From NCBI GenBank assembly GCA_963921425.1, contig OY992832.1, forward strand, positions 5,828,001 to 5,892,000: a stretch of 64,000 nt of DNA. Direction: 5' to 3'. The position numbers were made by a program, and so were the translations under genes. Positions within the stretch are counted from its first letter, which is position 1, and every line of letters begins with the position of its first letter. Positions 10,620 through 23,377 of the stretch are shown one piece after another. The notes below the pieces were generated by a model. That model searched no databases. It was not told where the DNA came from and saw only the letters and a list, made by a program, of their open reading frames with translations. The DNA is from Dryas octopetala (Eukaryota; Streptophyta; Magnoliopsida; Rosales; Rosaceae).

Positions 10620-13076
10620 GGAGAAAACAAGGTGATTAGCATTGTAGTAGTCACCAAAGTTTCTATTTATTCCGGCCTTGTCCTTATTTTATGATCCACT
10701 GGGTGAAGCACTGAAGCTAGCGCTAGCTAGGCGTGTTGTGGTCATCACCATATTTTGCTGCTGTTGTTCGGTAACATTCTTCTTGTTCGTTGAAGACAGT
10801 TGCATTATGACAAAGGGGTTGCGTTCAGATTGGATTCCAAATCTGGTACGCGACAGTACAATCCCACCCATTTATATTATTGAGAATTATATCTAAACTG
10901 TAATTCTGATGACCATATGTAATCTTAATTCTTAAGCATAATGTCGATTAAAAGTGTCAACCAGGTACTCTGCACATATTAATCGAGAAAGGTAGGAATC
11001 TTCATCGGTAAGTAGTGATCTTTAATCAGAAGTACCAACCAGGTTCTCTATATTAATAATAAGACATGTAGGAATTTTAATTATGGTTAATTCCATGGTT
11101 AAACCAATTGAGTTTATAAGACTTCAATTTCAAGTCTCGTACCCAATTCATTTATAATTTAGAGACTTTGGTCCAACTTTCTTTTTCAAATGCTCGATCC
11201 CTTAGCAAGTTGCAATACATCATCTTCCTATCTCTCACTCTCTCGACTTTTAAAAAAAAAAAAAAAAAATCTTTTATTTTTTATTTTTTTTTATTTTGGT
11301 AAAAGTGGGGGCAAAGACCCCGAGACAACAAACTACAAAACAGAACGAGGACTGGCAACACCAGCTAGGTCCTCAAAAAAAGAATCTTTATCTATAGATC
11401 CTTCCAGGTATCTTACGCACGCATGGTGGATGTCATATCATGGCGTTTCTCAAATCCCAATTAAATAAAACTGGGAAGTCTGGAATATTTGTTATAAAAG
11501 TCGTCTCCTTCACCTGCTGGAGTTCCTGTGATAAAACGTGATTGATCGAGTACAGATATTTATCCATGTCATTAGAAAAAAAAAAACACCATTTAAATTT
11601 TGGATACCCTTTTAATTATAAGCCGATTAATGCAACTAGGCCTACTATAATTCGTCTGCCTCTTTTTGGGAAAGAGCTCTGAGAGACTCTTCCGTGTGAT
11701 CCCACCTCCTCATGTGAGAGATGTCATAAAAAATTTAGTCAAGAGCTCTTGATGGAGGTTGGAGACTGAGAGACAAAGTCCACCCCTTTTTTTTTCGACC
11801 AAAAAAAAAAAGTCCACCTTTTCTTTTTCTTTTCGAATCGCTACCACTGGCCTAGCCTAGCTATGATTTGATTAATTGATTGTTTATTATCATGATTATC
11901 AGTTTTTTTCAATAGAGAAAAAAAAAAAAAGTAATGTTGTTGCATTATTTGCATATACGGTATTTATTCTATTTGACCACATCTCTCATCACTTAAATGG
12001 GATTTGCTTATAGATCGATGTCATTAACAGTTTGAAAAGTAATCATGGTATAATACAGAAACGATGCCTTGAAAAGAGGCCATCTGTGTTTTTAAGTCTT
12101 GAGAGACGACATTGCAGACCATTCTAGGAGTTCAAAGTCCCCTTATATATTCTTTTGTAGAATTAACATTTTACATGTATAAACAAATATTGAAAATATT
12201 CTCTTGTTAAATCATTTCTAATTAATATATAAATTATTGATGATGATATTTATTTGAATGTGTAGTTCAAATTCACAATTTGATGCATATCTGATAAAAT
12301 TACATTATTTACCCCATGTCTGGTAAAATTTCATGTATAAGGGAGGGTGGTGGGTAATTGGTAAACATATATAAATTGTACTGATCACTACTTCACTAGC
12401 CTGTATGGCTGTATCTATCTCTAATACTACACAGCAGGAACTTTACTATGTCAACTTGCAAAGCTGATATGATGGAATCCATGCATATTTAATGACTATA
12501 TATATATATATATATGATGACGGTAATTAAAAACCTTCATTTTAATATAGACGATGACGATCGACGATGATATATAATATATATGGTATTGACAACTACA
12601 TATGCTGACGATCAAATTAAGGGCTTAATATAATTAAAAATGAAAACAAAAATTCATTGTTTATTTTAATTTTCCTTGCACATTTGTCTACACGGTGGAG
12701 TCCTTGATAACACAATATCTTATTACTTGTATATTGGGTAAGCCGGCTTGCATTTCAAGTTCTAAGAACTTGCAATGAACTTTACAGAGTCTGATCGAGT
12801 CTGTAGTCACGTTTAATTGATTTGTTTGCTTTCAAAGATATATAGAAAGTGATTTGTGGGGACTACTCGTTTTGGTAAAATAATATTCTATCTTATCTTG
12901 CGTTGGCAGCGTTGCCCCTAGGGCTTGAAATGAAAGCGATCGAGAAGAATTGTACCTCTCTCTACGATCTATATATATTGAGTGCTATTGCATTTTGTTT
13001 CTCATTCTTAGAGTTAAAGGCTCATCAAACACTACTTGCAAACGAAACCAAAGCTATATTTCTTTCTTATTCCAAC
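10620..13076. other. Divergent intergenic region between DUF538 and HIPP genes
   Basis: AT-rich, with many homopolymer runs (11252-11269 A; 11918-11930 A) and an (AT)n run near 12499-12515. Two related ~45 bp blocks carrying 'CAACCAGGT.CTCT' occur near 10960 and 11035. A possible LINE 3' end lies at about 11260-11400 (listed separately). No gene is seen. Confidence 0.45.
11255..11400 (-). mobile_element. Possible LINE 3'-end remnant
   Basis: On the minus strand a short pseudo-coding stretch is followed by AATAAAAAAAAATAAAAA-type A-rich sequence, like the tailed 3' end of a plant non-LTR retrotransposon. The plus-strand frame through 11280-11460 is taken as its antisense shadow. No target duplication was identified. 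Confidence 0.25.
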
Positions 13077-13091
13077 ATGACGGTGAGAAAC

Positions 13092-13139
<48 letters not shown>

Positions 13140-14852
13140 GGGTTTATGTGTACTTATAGCTTGCTTATAAATGATTACAATACATTATATATGTACTATG
13201 AAAGAGTTTATGTGTACTTATAGCTTGCTTATAAATGATTACATGCATTATATATGTACTATGAAAGAGTTTATGTGTACTTATAGCTTGCTTATAAATG
13301 ATTACATGCATTATATATGTACTATGAAAGATAATATAAAAAAATGGGAGTACATGCAATCTTAAACCTTTAACCCAAAAAAGTTAGATATACATGCATG
13401 CAAAATTTCCAATTTTAATGCGAGACTGCAAGAGGTCCCTGAATATGTATATATATGCTTGTAGCTAGCTAGTACATGTAGTACTTTTTTTTTTTTAAAG
13501 TTGCATGTACGCTAGCTGAATAGTTATAAAACTTATTAATTATATATAATTACTTACAAATTAAGCTAGCTATAGCTGACAAGAATTGTGGTAAGCCTAA
13601 GCCCGGAACCTGCTGGCCTTTGTCAAGTGGCTTGCCATCACCTTTTGATCCAAACCATTTATAATATTCTTCATCAAGTTGATATATATGCTTGCTAGCT
13701 TCAACATATATATGTACTCGATCGCGTTTTTAGCCAAAGCCATTAATGTACATGCATATGATTCACAGCCAAGAGTACTTTTTGATCTTCTCCACAAATA
13801 TTGAACTGTAGTTTACTAATTAACTTGTTTATTGCTTTTTGGCAGATTGTAGAGATGATAGTGCACATGGATTGTGCTGGCTGCGAGAACAAGATAAAGA
13901 AAGCTCTTAAAAAGCTAAAAGGTATAATTTTGTAAAAGTTCTTTCTTCTTTAATTTCTTTTTCTAACCATCAAGTTGGAAGCCTTTTTTTTTTTTTTCCC
14001 CTTTTACAGGGACCTTGTGGTTCAAAAATGTAATTAAAGAGTTTGATTGGATGGTTCATTGGTAGCTAGCTAGTTAGCTAGCATTGATACACAAGTTAAG
14101 AATTAGAGGAATTAATTAATTTAACATTTTCTAATGATACTGCGTTAAAACGAGAGTCTAGCTAGATCTCTGCTAATTAATCTTTTTGGTACTAATATTG
14201 TGATTATGTCCAGATCAGCAAATTAAGGATATCTTATTTCATGAAAGGGATAGTAATGTTTAAAACTAATTAAAACTAATCAAAGACCAAGACCAGTAGC
14301 AGTTGGTTTAAAAATCTTATTAATTTCTGTTTTTCTAATTAGTTAGTGCCTTAGTGGGTGTGGACTTATATGAATAAAACAATATGATTCTATCAAATTA
14401 ATGTGATTCTAAATAATTAATATATTGTATATATGCGATCCTCATCTTCAGGAGTAGATGATATTGATGTGGACATAAACATGCAAAAGGTGACTGTAAT
14501 GGGATGGGCTGACCAACGCAAAGTCTTGAGGACAGTAAGGAAGACTGGAAGGAGAGCTGAGCTTTGGCCTTACCCTTATAACCCTGAATACGGCCACAAC
14601 CTTAATGTTCAGCATTATAACAACTACCAAGATCAGCATCACCATGATCATCAGAGTCAACCCAATATGATCACTACCTACAATTCAATATCTAATAACA
14701 ATGATTCGGCCTATTCCTACAACTACTACAAGCATGGTCGCACTGGTCAGGACTATGGCTATTATCAACCTCCTGCTTATTCCTCCATGTTTAATGAGCA
14801 GGACACTGCTGTCTTCAGTGATGAAAACCCTCATGCTTGTTCCATAATGTGA
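13077..14852 (+). CDS. Heavy metal-associated isoprenylated plant protein (HIPP)
   Basis: A small metallochaperone-like protein with an HMA domain and a C-terminal prenylation motif. Exons: 13077-13082, 13846-13921, 14452-14852; joined they give 160 residues. Exon 1 codes only Met-Thr, ending at a GTGAGA donor. The join gives MTIVEMIVHMDCAGCENK, the usual start for this family. The metal-binding pair is C12/C15 in MDCAGC, and the HMA fold runs to about residue 65 (VTVMGWADQRKVLRTVRKTGRRAELWPYPYNPEY). A Tyr/His/Asn-rich tail ends in CSIM, a CaaX box with C157 as the prenylated residue. The CxxC is intact. It is close to the HIPP28/29/45 type; the exact member is not assigned. Intron 1 (763 bases) holds a CT microsatellite and a 3-copy tandem repeat. 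Confidence 0.88.
13095..13137. repeat. (CT)n microsatellite in HIPP intron 1
   Basis: About 21 CT units begin only 12 bases after the intron 1 donor. Confidence 0.95.
13142..13331. repeat. Tandem repeat, three units of 63-64 bp, in HIPP intron 1
   Basis: The units are 13142-13205, 13206-13268 and 13269-13331, nearly identical; the first has an extra A and a few changes. Each unit starts GTTTATGTGTACTTATAGC. The repeat creates frames open on both strands that are not genes. Confidence 0.95.
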
Positions 14853-16131
14853 TCATCATCATGGTGTATGTATACATTAATTAATAGGGTTTTTTTTTTT
14901 TTTGCATCCTTGATGTGAATAATTTCGTCTTCACCAGCGTTGTAATAAGATGTGATCATGTATATATATATTATCATAAAGTAATAATTTTTTGTCAAAC
15001 TCCGAATCAAAACTATTGATTAAGTTTTGTGCATCAGATTTGGTTACCTGGACCTCTTTTCTGGTAGTGTTAGTGTCGAGGCCCAAAGCCCTCTGTCATT
15101 TCCATTAGTATCTTTTTTTTTTCAGTTTTTGGGCTTGGGCCCGATTTCAACAAAAAAAAAAGAGTTATTTAGATTACTTTTCCTATATCTTACTATTTAA
15201 AGAAAGATACAATCATACAAGGTAGGTTTGACAGTAAATGATTACCATATCTGCCAAGGAGATTGCTATTGTGTTTTTTAAGCCGACAAGAAAACAACCG
15301 AACAACCTTTAGACATATTAGGCGGGCCGAAAATCTGAGCACACCAAGGGGATAGGCATGCATGTATCCATGTAGCACTTGGCCCATACCCAATGCACAT
15401 CCACAATTATTGGCGCTGTTTGATTTGAACACCTCACCAAATGTCACATCACCTCAACCCAAAATAATTTTATGAACATTTACCTCATTATGATATGCTT
15501 CTCTTGTCTTCAACATTTTCCCTACTAAAACAATCTTTATTAATCAACTATTATTGTCATAAAATTGAACTTGGAATTTTTTTGTTATGAAAGAAAGGCT
15601 ATATATCATTACTAAATTAAATGATCATTGACCCTCTATTAACACAATATATTACTAATTTCCTATTACAGTACTGCTTCAATTGGCTATTAATACAAAA
15701 ATAAAAATTATTTAAATTATTTAATATTTGGAAATCATGTGGGGAAGGTTTGATTAATTGGTTGGTCACCTAATCATCCAAACCTCCATAGGCACATTCT
15801 TTTGTAATAAAAAACATGATTTTGCCCCCTTGTTCCAGGCTTCCAGCTCCAGATTTGAAGTACCAATTTTTCTAATAAAAACAAAAAATAAAGTACCATG
15901 TTGTCTGAATGTTTATGATGCTTAAATTCTTATTACCTCGAAAAGAAAAAAATCGAAATTACCGCAGAGTGAGGGGGGTGTAGACGTTTAGTGGAAGAAG
16001 AGAGTCATGGAATTGCGTATGGCAGTCGATGCTGACTTCTCTTTGATGCAAACGAGAAATTAGGATCTCTCTCCCTCCTCATCTATCTCTGTTTCTGCCA
16101 TATCTCTATATATACCATATATTTTATTCAT
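14853..16131. other. Spacer between HIPP and DUF676 hydrolase genes
   Basis: This contains the 3' UTR of the HIPP gene and, from about 16000, the 5' leader of the next gene, with TATATATA near 16107. A run 15112-15175 carries GGGCTTGGGCCC. No gene is seen. Confidence 0.45.
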
Positions 16132-19100
16132 ATGGCATCCGCTTCTCTGATTCACGCGCGCTGTGCCTACTCTCCGAGATTTAGTAGCAATCGACGAAAT
16201 AATGGCTCGCAAGGACCTGTAGCCTCTTCTTCCTCGGCCTCCTCCTCGTCATCTTCGTCCTGTTGCTCTTCTTCGTCCTTGGGATTTTCTGGTAATTCTC
16301 TATCTCATCTGAGAAGAATTGATTGAGGTTTCATTCAAAAGGTGTATTATTTGCTTTTTTTTCATCAAATTAATGACATATTCAGGCACATATAATAGTT
16401 GGAGAAACCAAGGCCTTCGAGCTCAAGCTATGAGTAGTACTCGTCAGGGAAAGTTTGCATCCTCCAGTGGCGTTTCAAGTGCAGAAAATAAGCCTGATCA
16501 TCTTCTTGTCCTTGTTCATGGCATCTTGGCAAGGTATATGTTGTTCTATGTCTCAAACACCTCCTGTGTGTTTCGATTTCGACCATTTCTTACTTCTTTT
16601 GTTTGTTTGGTTCCTCTAAATTTTACAAAAGTGAAAGGAAAATTTTCTCAGAAGTTTGTTTTTTTCATTGAAACAAATGGGGATGATAAGGAAAGTCAGG
16701 TAGAGGATGTGTGAAGTCTTTGTTTGTTTGTGCTAGAATTCTTGTGCTGTTGAAAATATGTTTGTGCATAAAATAATTTATTAATTTTCTCTGAGTCTTT
16801 GTATTGCTACTTTCAGTTTTTGGATTCTACATGTTCAAGGCTTCCAATAGGCTCTTTCAACAGTTCATTGCTTTGACTTTGTCTTGATGACTATGCTTTT
16901 TTTTTTTGGGCTTTTTTCCTCCCAAAATTGATATCCAGTTGACTGATTCTTAGTAATGCAGCCCAAGTGACTGGACATATGTGGAAGCAGAGTTAAGAAA
17001 ACGTCTAGGAAGAAACTTCTTAATTTATGGTAAATTGATCTCACTTACTTTCAGCTTACTTTAATTTCAAATATGTGAAATTAATAAGTTCCAAGAACAG
17101 TAAGAAACAGGGCACCACTCAGAAAAGGCAGTTGGCGTATGTTGACAGCTGTCAGACTAATGAGAAACCTGGACTGGAACGATATAGTATCTTATTTATC
17201 TACTGGAAAGAACGCATATTAGGTCACTAAGGTGTGACAGATAATGATAGCACACTTTGCACATAAGATTGCTTTATTCAGTCACCCTGCCTTCGCATGC
17301 ATGAATTTGATGTAGGTTGTTAGTCTGTGAGTGTTAATGTTATTGTTAATCTATTTGCAGCAAGTTCATCTAACACATACACTAAAACTTTTTCCGGGAT
17401 TGATGGAGCTGGAAAAAGATTAGCAGATGAAGTGAGTGTTTAAAATTTATAAGCATAACAAGAAACTGTTTAAAAGTCTTAACCTTTAATTATATATCAT
17501 GCTACCTGTGGCTTTGTTGGGAAGTAGCATACTATAGTTGCATAATCTTGGCATTCGTGATTAACAGGTCATGCAAGTTGTGCAAAAGACAGAGAGCCTA
17601 AAGAAAATCTCAATTTTAGCCCATTCTCTAGGGGGATTGTTTGCAAGATATGCAGTTTCTGTCCTTTACACACCCAATGATAGTGCCAATCCAACTATTG
17701 CAAATTCACAAGAAGCATACTCTTTGAGACGAGGAAAGATTGCTGGGTTAGAGCCAATCAATTTTGTGACATTGGCAACTCCACATCTTGGGGTGAGAGG
17801 GAAAAGGCAGGTATGTTTATCATCTTTATATAATTACCTTTACAATAGTTACATATAAATATTGATGCCATTCTGCACTCTTCTGATGTGCCTTACTTCT
17901 TTCTAAAGTCATTCGGACTTGGCATTCCAACTTACATCCATGTGCTTAATGCACTTCATAAAGGATGACTAAATAGTTTAACTTTTTGTGATAAAGGATG
18001 CACTGTTTAATTCAAGTATTTTGTTGTCTGACATTCAAAAGTTGTTTGAGGACATTCTGTTTTAGGACTGGTGTAGAATTTTTGATGTACTTTGTAATTG
18101 TTAGCTATAAAACAGCTGGGATATAGTATATCCAAGAATCCATACCATACAATTGTCTCATAATGTCAATCAGATGTGTACGTTAACGAGAGCTATATAA
18201 CATAGTCCTAATACTGAGACTTTGCATGTTATAACAATGACAGAAATCATTGGTTAACTAAATACCTTTCCCGCTGTATGCTGAATTAAGATAGCTGTTT
18301 ATATCCAGTACCTGGGACTACTTGAACCTTACATTCAAATAGTAAAGTTTGAATTTCCGTCTATGATCTTTCTTCAGCTGCCGTTTCTATTGGGAGTACC
18401 AATCTTAGAAAAGCTGGCTGCGCCAATTGCTCCTATTGTTGTTGGTCGAACTGGTAGCCAGCTGTTCCTCACTGATGGTAAACCTGAAAGACCACCACTT
18501 CTGTTGAGAATGGCATCTGACTGTGAAGATGGAAGCTTTGTGTAAGCAGAGCATTTTATATTACTTTAGGCAATTTCTTCTTTTTTTTTCCCCAAATTTC
18601 TATAGTGATTCTAATATGTTTAATTTTGCAGATCTGCTTTGGGGTCTTTCAGATCTCGCATTCTTTATGCTAATGTATCTTATGATCGTATCCTACTCTA
18701 TATCATCCACTTTTTAGCATAATAAGATGACTGTATTAACTTTCAATTCATTAGTCCTCTCTTCAACATATCAGTTTCTTTAACACTATACAGATATGGT
18801 TGGTTGGCGCACATCATCCATTAGGAGGGAGACAGAAATTTTGAAGGTGACAGTTAATTCTCTGCTTGAGCTATGCCATAAGTTTATTGCTGTTCATTAA
18901 TTTACTGTTGAGTAAATGAGTAATGCATTAAGGACTGAGATGGAATTATAAAAAAAGAGGGTTTGAATGTGTATTATAATTACTAACTGATTCTTGTCAG
19001 CTCCTGTTGTTTGTAATTTACATATGCAAATTTATTTTGGAAGATGCCAAATAAATCAGGGCCTTGTTGAATGTGCGTTTTTTATGACTGAATGTTTCTG

Positions 19101-20124
19101 CTACTAGTTAAAGCAGGGCCTTGTTTGGTGTTGCCATGCTGGCAATTACAAGTGTCATTTCATAATTGTGGAGTTGTTCAGATGCTACTCAATATTGTGC
19201 TGTGGATGGGGTATGCCCCTCAAGTTATTGAGAGGGTGTTATCAGATGATAGGGGTCTTTCTTTTTCCCACTATGTTAACTTCATTTATATGGTTGGATC
19301 TGATTATTAATTTTATTTTTGGGAAAGATAGATACATGTTCTCCTGCAAGATCAGATACACAAATGGCTACTAATCGAACATCTTTTCTAGCTGCTATTA
19401 TATTTTGATGTAATGTAACTTCTGTAAATTTATGTGATCTCCTTCGAAGGAAGCATTATGGTTTTTTCACGGCCATTGTGTTTCTCAAGCTAAATAGTTT
19501 AGTTATTGAATAATCTAAATGGTGAGTTTATCCTTGGGCTCTATGTATCCCTCTGATATTTCTAAATGTCATTGGCAGCCCCCTCGGCGGTCTCTGGATG
19601 GCTACAAGCATGTTGTAGATGTTGAGTATTATCCCCCAGTTTCCTCTGACGGGCCCCAGTTTCCTCCGGAAGCAGCTAAAGCAAAGGAGGCGGCCCAAAG
19701 TGCACCCAACCCACAGAACACATTGGAATATCATGAAATTGTCGAAGGTACGTAATTGCCAACAGAAATTCACAATATGATGACATTGTTTCCCATGTCA
19801 TTGAGTAACGATTTGTTTAGTATGGTGAACAGAGGAAATGATACTCGGCTTACAGCAGTTAGGATGGAAGAAAGTTGATGTCAGTTTTCATTCAGCAATC
19901 TGGCCCTTCTTTGCCCATAACAACATTCATGTACTGTTATCAATCAATCTTTCTTCAGAAGATTTTCCTTCACTGTTTGAGTTTCGAATTAAATCCATTG
20001 CTGTTTGTGAATCCAGGTAAAAAATGAATGGCTTCACAATGCCGGTGCTGGAGTGGTCGCCCACGTCGCTGACACCCTAAAGCAACAAGAATCTTCCACC
20101 TCATTTGTTACTGCCAGCTTATAG
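16132..20124 (+). CDS. DUF676 / lipase-like alpha/beta-hydrolase
   Basis: A predicted serine esterase or lipase of the DUF676 (ROG1-like) family. Substrate and location are not known from sequence. Exons: 16132-16291, 16386-16533, 16962-17029, 17361-17431, 17568-17810, 18378-18541, 18632-18687, 18794-18846, 19579-19747, 19833-19930, 20017-20124. All joins keep frame and give 445 residues. The first ~50 residues are Ser-rich (a possible plastid transit or disordered region). LVLVHGILASPSDW (about 94-107) supplies the oxyanion-side strand. The nucleophile elbow is AHSLGG, with Ser169. FVTLATPHLGVRG follows in the same exon. A conserved YDHMVGWRTSS segment (exons 7-8) and the C-terminal block VSFHSAIWPFFAHNNIHV and HNAGAGVVAHVADTL carry candidate catalytic Asp/His residues. 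No transmembrane helix is evident. The plant homologues are single-copy or small-family genes with similar multi-exon structure. Confidence 0.85.
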
Positions 20125-21105
20125 CTATAATGTGTATGTATATGTAAGTACAATGTAGCTGAAACATGTAGAATAACTTGACAATATTATGAGATCAATC
20201 AATCACATTTATTGGTCATTATTGTACATCCCTTTACCTCATTGGTTGCCTTATGTAAGCTTTGATATGTCGAAGGATGTCGGAAGACCTAAGTAGACGA
20301 TCGAAAACAGACGCACACAGACATGCATGAGAGTGAGAGATGTTCTGCAAAAAAAGACTTTCCAGGAAGTTCAACAAAAAATTGAATGTTGTTGGTTTCA
20401 CGCCAAGGCTTATTAGCATTGGCAACAATAACAAAGGCATCATGACGAATGTCAAACCCAAACCAAGGATAATGCCATCCTTTTGATGCTTTCAATCCGT
20501 GAGAAACTCTGGTAGGATTGTCAATTGTCATACGACTCATACAGTCATACTACATTATTATAATCATGTGGTGGATTTAATTACTCAAACTCAAAGAAAT
20601 TCATTTGCTGATATTATAATAAAAATATAAATTTGTTGAATATAGTGGTACAAAATGTTTTAAATGCATTAAAAGAAATTCCCAAGCAAGGGTCCAACAA
20701 TGCGATGATTTGTTTTTAAGTTTGTTGAATATCTAAAGGGGATTTCTTAACATTTACTAAAAAGCTATTGGCTATTGCCAAGCAAAAATAATAATATTAA
20801 TATTAAAAAAAAAAAAAAAAAAATTCTTGCCCCGCCACAATCTTTCCCATCTCCCGCTACATCTAATATACACGCGCTATGCCTAAATCGTAGGGAATAC
20901 TCTCACGAAATCAAGCAGTACGTGGGCTGACGTTCCCAGTAGCGCGTGGGAATGTTATGTCAGAATTGAACCGGGCCTGTCCTGCCATAGTGGGATGCGG
21001 TACCTGTCCGGGCCTCCAACCGGTCCTCACCCAACCATACCACACGGTCCCCAGACCTTTTTCATAAAAGACTGAGAGGGAGAGAAAGAAACAAGGCTGA
21101 GAGCT

Positions 21106-21108
<3 letters not shown>
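20125..21108. other. Spacer between hydrolase and 14-3-3 genes
   Basis: The hydrolase 3' UTR, then AT-rich sequence with an A-run at 20804-20822, then the promoter side of the 14-3-3 gene. A minus-strand frame at 20289-20540 is discussed in the findings. No other coding signal is seen. Confidence 0.45.

Positions 21109-21137
<29 letters not shown>
21109..21137. repeat. (AG)n microsatellite in the 14-3-3 5' leader
   Basis: An uninterrupted GA tract ends 9 bases before the ATG at 21146. GA/CT tracts in 5' leaders are common in plants. Confidence 0.9.
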
Positions 21138-21141
<4 letters not shown>

Positions 21142-21145
21142 GGCC

Positions 21146-23317
21146 ATGGCTTCCTCCAAGGACAGAGAGAACTACGTCTACATCGCTAAGCTCGCCGAAC
21201 AAGCCGAGCGCTACGATGGTCTCATTCCCTCACTATTTTCTATTGTTTTTTTTCAAATTTTTAAGAAAGCCTTATACTTTGTTTGGTTAATGAGAAAACC
21301 GAAGAAACCAAAAAAGTAAATGAACTATGAATTGTCTCTCTCTCTCTCTTTTTTTTTTCGATTTAATTAAAAGAATCTGAACTCGATCAGTATTAGGAAC
21401 TTCTCTCGCAGGCTCGATTTTATTTTATAAAAAAATTGAGATCTAAGCCTTTGGTTTCTTACATTTTCATGCATTTTCTCGGCATCCAAACTCGGGCCTA
21501 CACTTAGGGTTTTGACTTGCATTTACTTTATCTTTTGCACATTTGGCAGAAATGGTGGATGCGATGACGAAAGTAGCGAAGCTTGACGTGGAGCTCACCG
21601 TAGAGGAGCGGAATCTACTATCGGTTGGGTACAAAAACGTGATTGGAGCTCGTAGGGCTTCGTGGAGAATTCTATCGTCGGTCGAACAGAAGGAGGAGGG
21701 CAGAGGTAACGATCAGAATGTGAACCGTATCAAGGAGTACAGGCACAAGGTCGAGTCCGAGATCTCCATCATTTGCAGCGACATCATGAGGGTTGTTGAT
21801 GAGCATCTCATTCCGTCCTGCTCGGCCTTTGAGTCCACTGTGTTTTTCTACAAAATGTTGGTGGTTTTGAAGCTTTTGTTCGAGTGTTTTGGAGTGGATT
21901 AGGGTTTTTAGCGTTTTGACTTTTGAGTTGTTTATTTTGTGTGATTACAGGAAAGGAGACTATTACCGGTATTTGGCAGAGTTTAAGACTGGTGATGAGA
22001 GGAAAGAGGTTGCTGATCAGTCAATGCAAGCTTATCAGGTATACGAGATGATCTTTAATTTGGTGTATGGGCTGTTTGTTTGCTAAGAAAGATAAGAAAA
22101 AGGAAAGTAAACAGTACTATGAACTTTTTGTTAATGTTAGTAAACGGTAATTTGGTTTATGCTTGAACAGGGAAAAAGTGAAACTTATTTCTGATTTTAA
22201 TGTTGGTACTATCTACTTGTATCTTCTTATGTTGAAAATGACTACCTAATGCTACGGTTCTGTATACATTATACTGGATTTGATTTCAACAGACAATGCA
22301 TCATATGGTGGTCCTTGTCTTTGATTAGGTGATTCTAGTTGTGGTGGGGCTGGGGTATATCTAAGCCTTAGGATAAGTTCTTATGTGTTTATAAAAATTC
22401 TTATGATTAGGTATATGCTATAATTGATTAAGGATGTAGGTAGGTCTGGTGCATTTTCTTACAGTCTAAACTGCTTAGCTGATTGTGCATTGTGTATGCA
22501 CTTTTTGAAGTTATTTATTCTTTTTGGCCGAAGCAACCTATTAAGGAATCCTTCAGTGAGGGATTCTGCTAGGTCCCTGTTCTTTATCTTTTCGCTTCTG
22601 GTTGTTTGCCCTAATTATGAGTTGCATCTGACCCTTATCATTTATATGTATGATCTATTGATCTGTGAGTAATGAGGAAACTGCAGAGGATGCTTGAAAT
22701 GGTTATACTGATTCTAGTGCAAGTACCTGATTTGTCACTATTAGTTGTTCATTATGTTTATCTATTTTGCAGGCAGCTTCTAGTAAAGCAGAGAGTGATT
22801 TACCTCCTACACATCCCATCAGACTGGGTTTGGCCTTGAACTTCTCTGTCTTTTATTATGAAATTTTAAACTCTCCTGAAAGGTATGTGTGTAATTATAT
22901 TTATTGTGACCAAGATTCATGATATCGTTTTTTTCTTTATTAACTATGTAATGCCTATTTTGATTGTTTTCGCCGAAAGCAAAATTAGAAGAAAAGAAAT
23001 TTACCTGGTTGTACATTGGTAACTTGTACCAGAGCCTGTCACCTTGCAAAGCAAGCTTTTGATGAAGCTATCTCAGAATTGGATACCTTGAGTGAGGAAT
23101 CATACAAAGACAGCACATTAATCATGCAGCTCTTGAGGGACAACCTTACACTGTGGACCTCTGACATTCCAGAGGATGGAGGTATTTTATAAATTACTTT
23201 AATATCAATAGAATATCTCTCAAGTTTGATCTTATCCTTGTTGCTATTGTTCATGTTAGTGGTGCTAATGTTAGTGATTTTCATGTTGTAAATTATAGTT
23301 TGAATTTTGTAGCTGTA

Positions 23318-23377
<60 letters not shown>

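Noticed and set aside
13165-13365. Frames on both strands in HIPP intron 1
   Set aside because: Generated by the 63 bp tandem repeat, which is a multiple of three; intronic position.
22424-22672. 82-codon plus-strand frame within a 14-3-3 intron
   Set aside because: It lies between exons 3 and 4 of a gene whose splicing is well supported. Composition is that of a T-rich intron.
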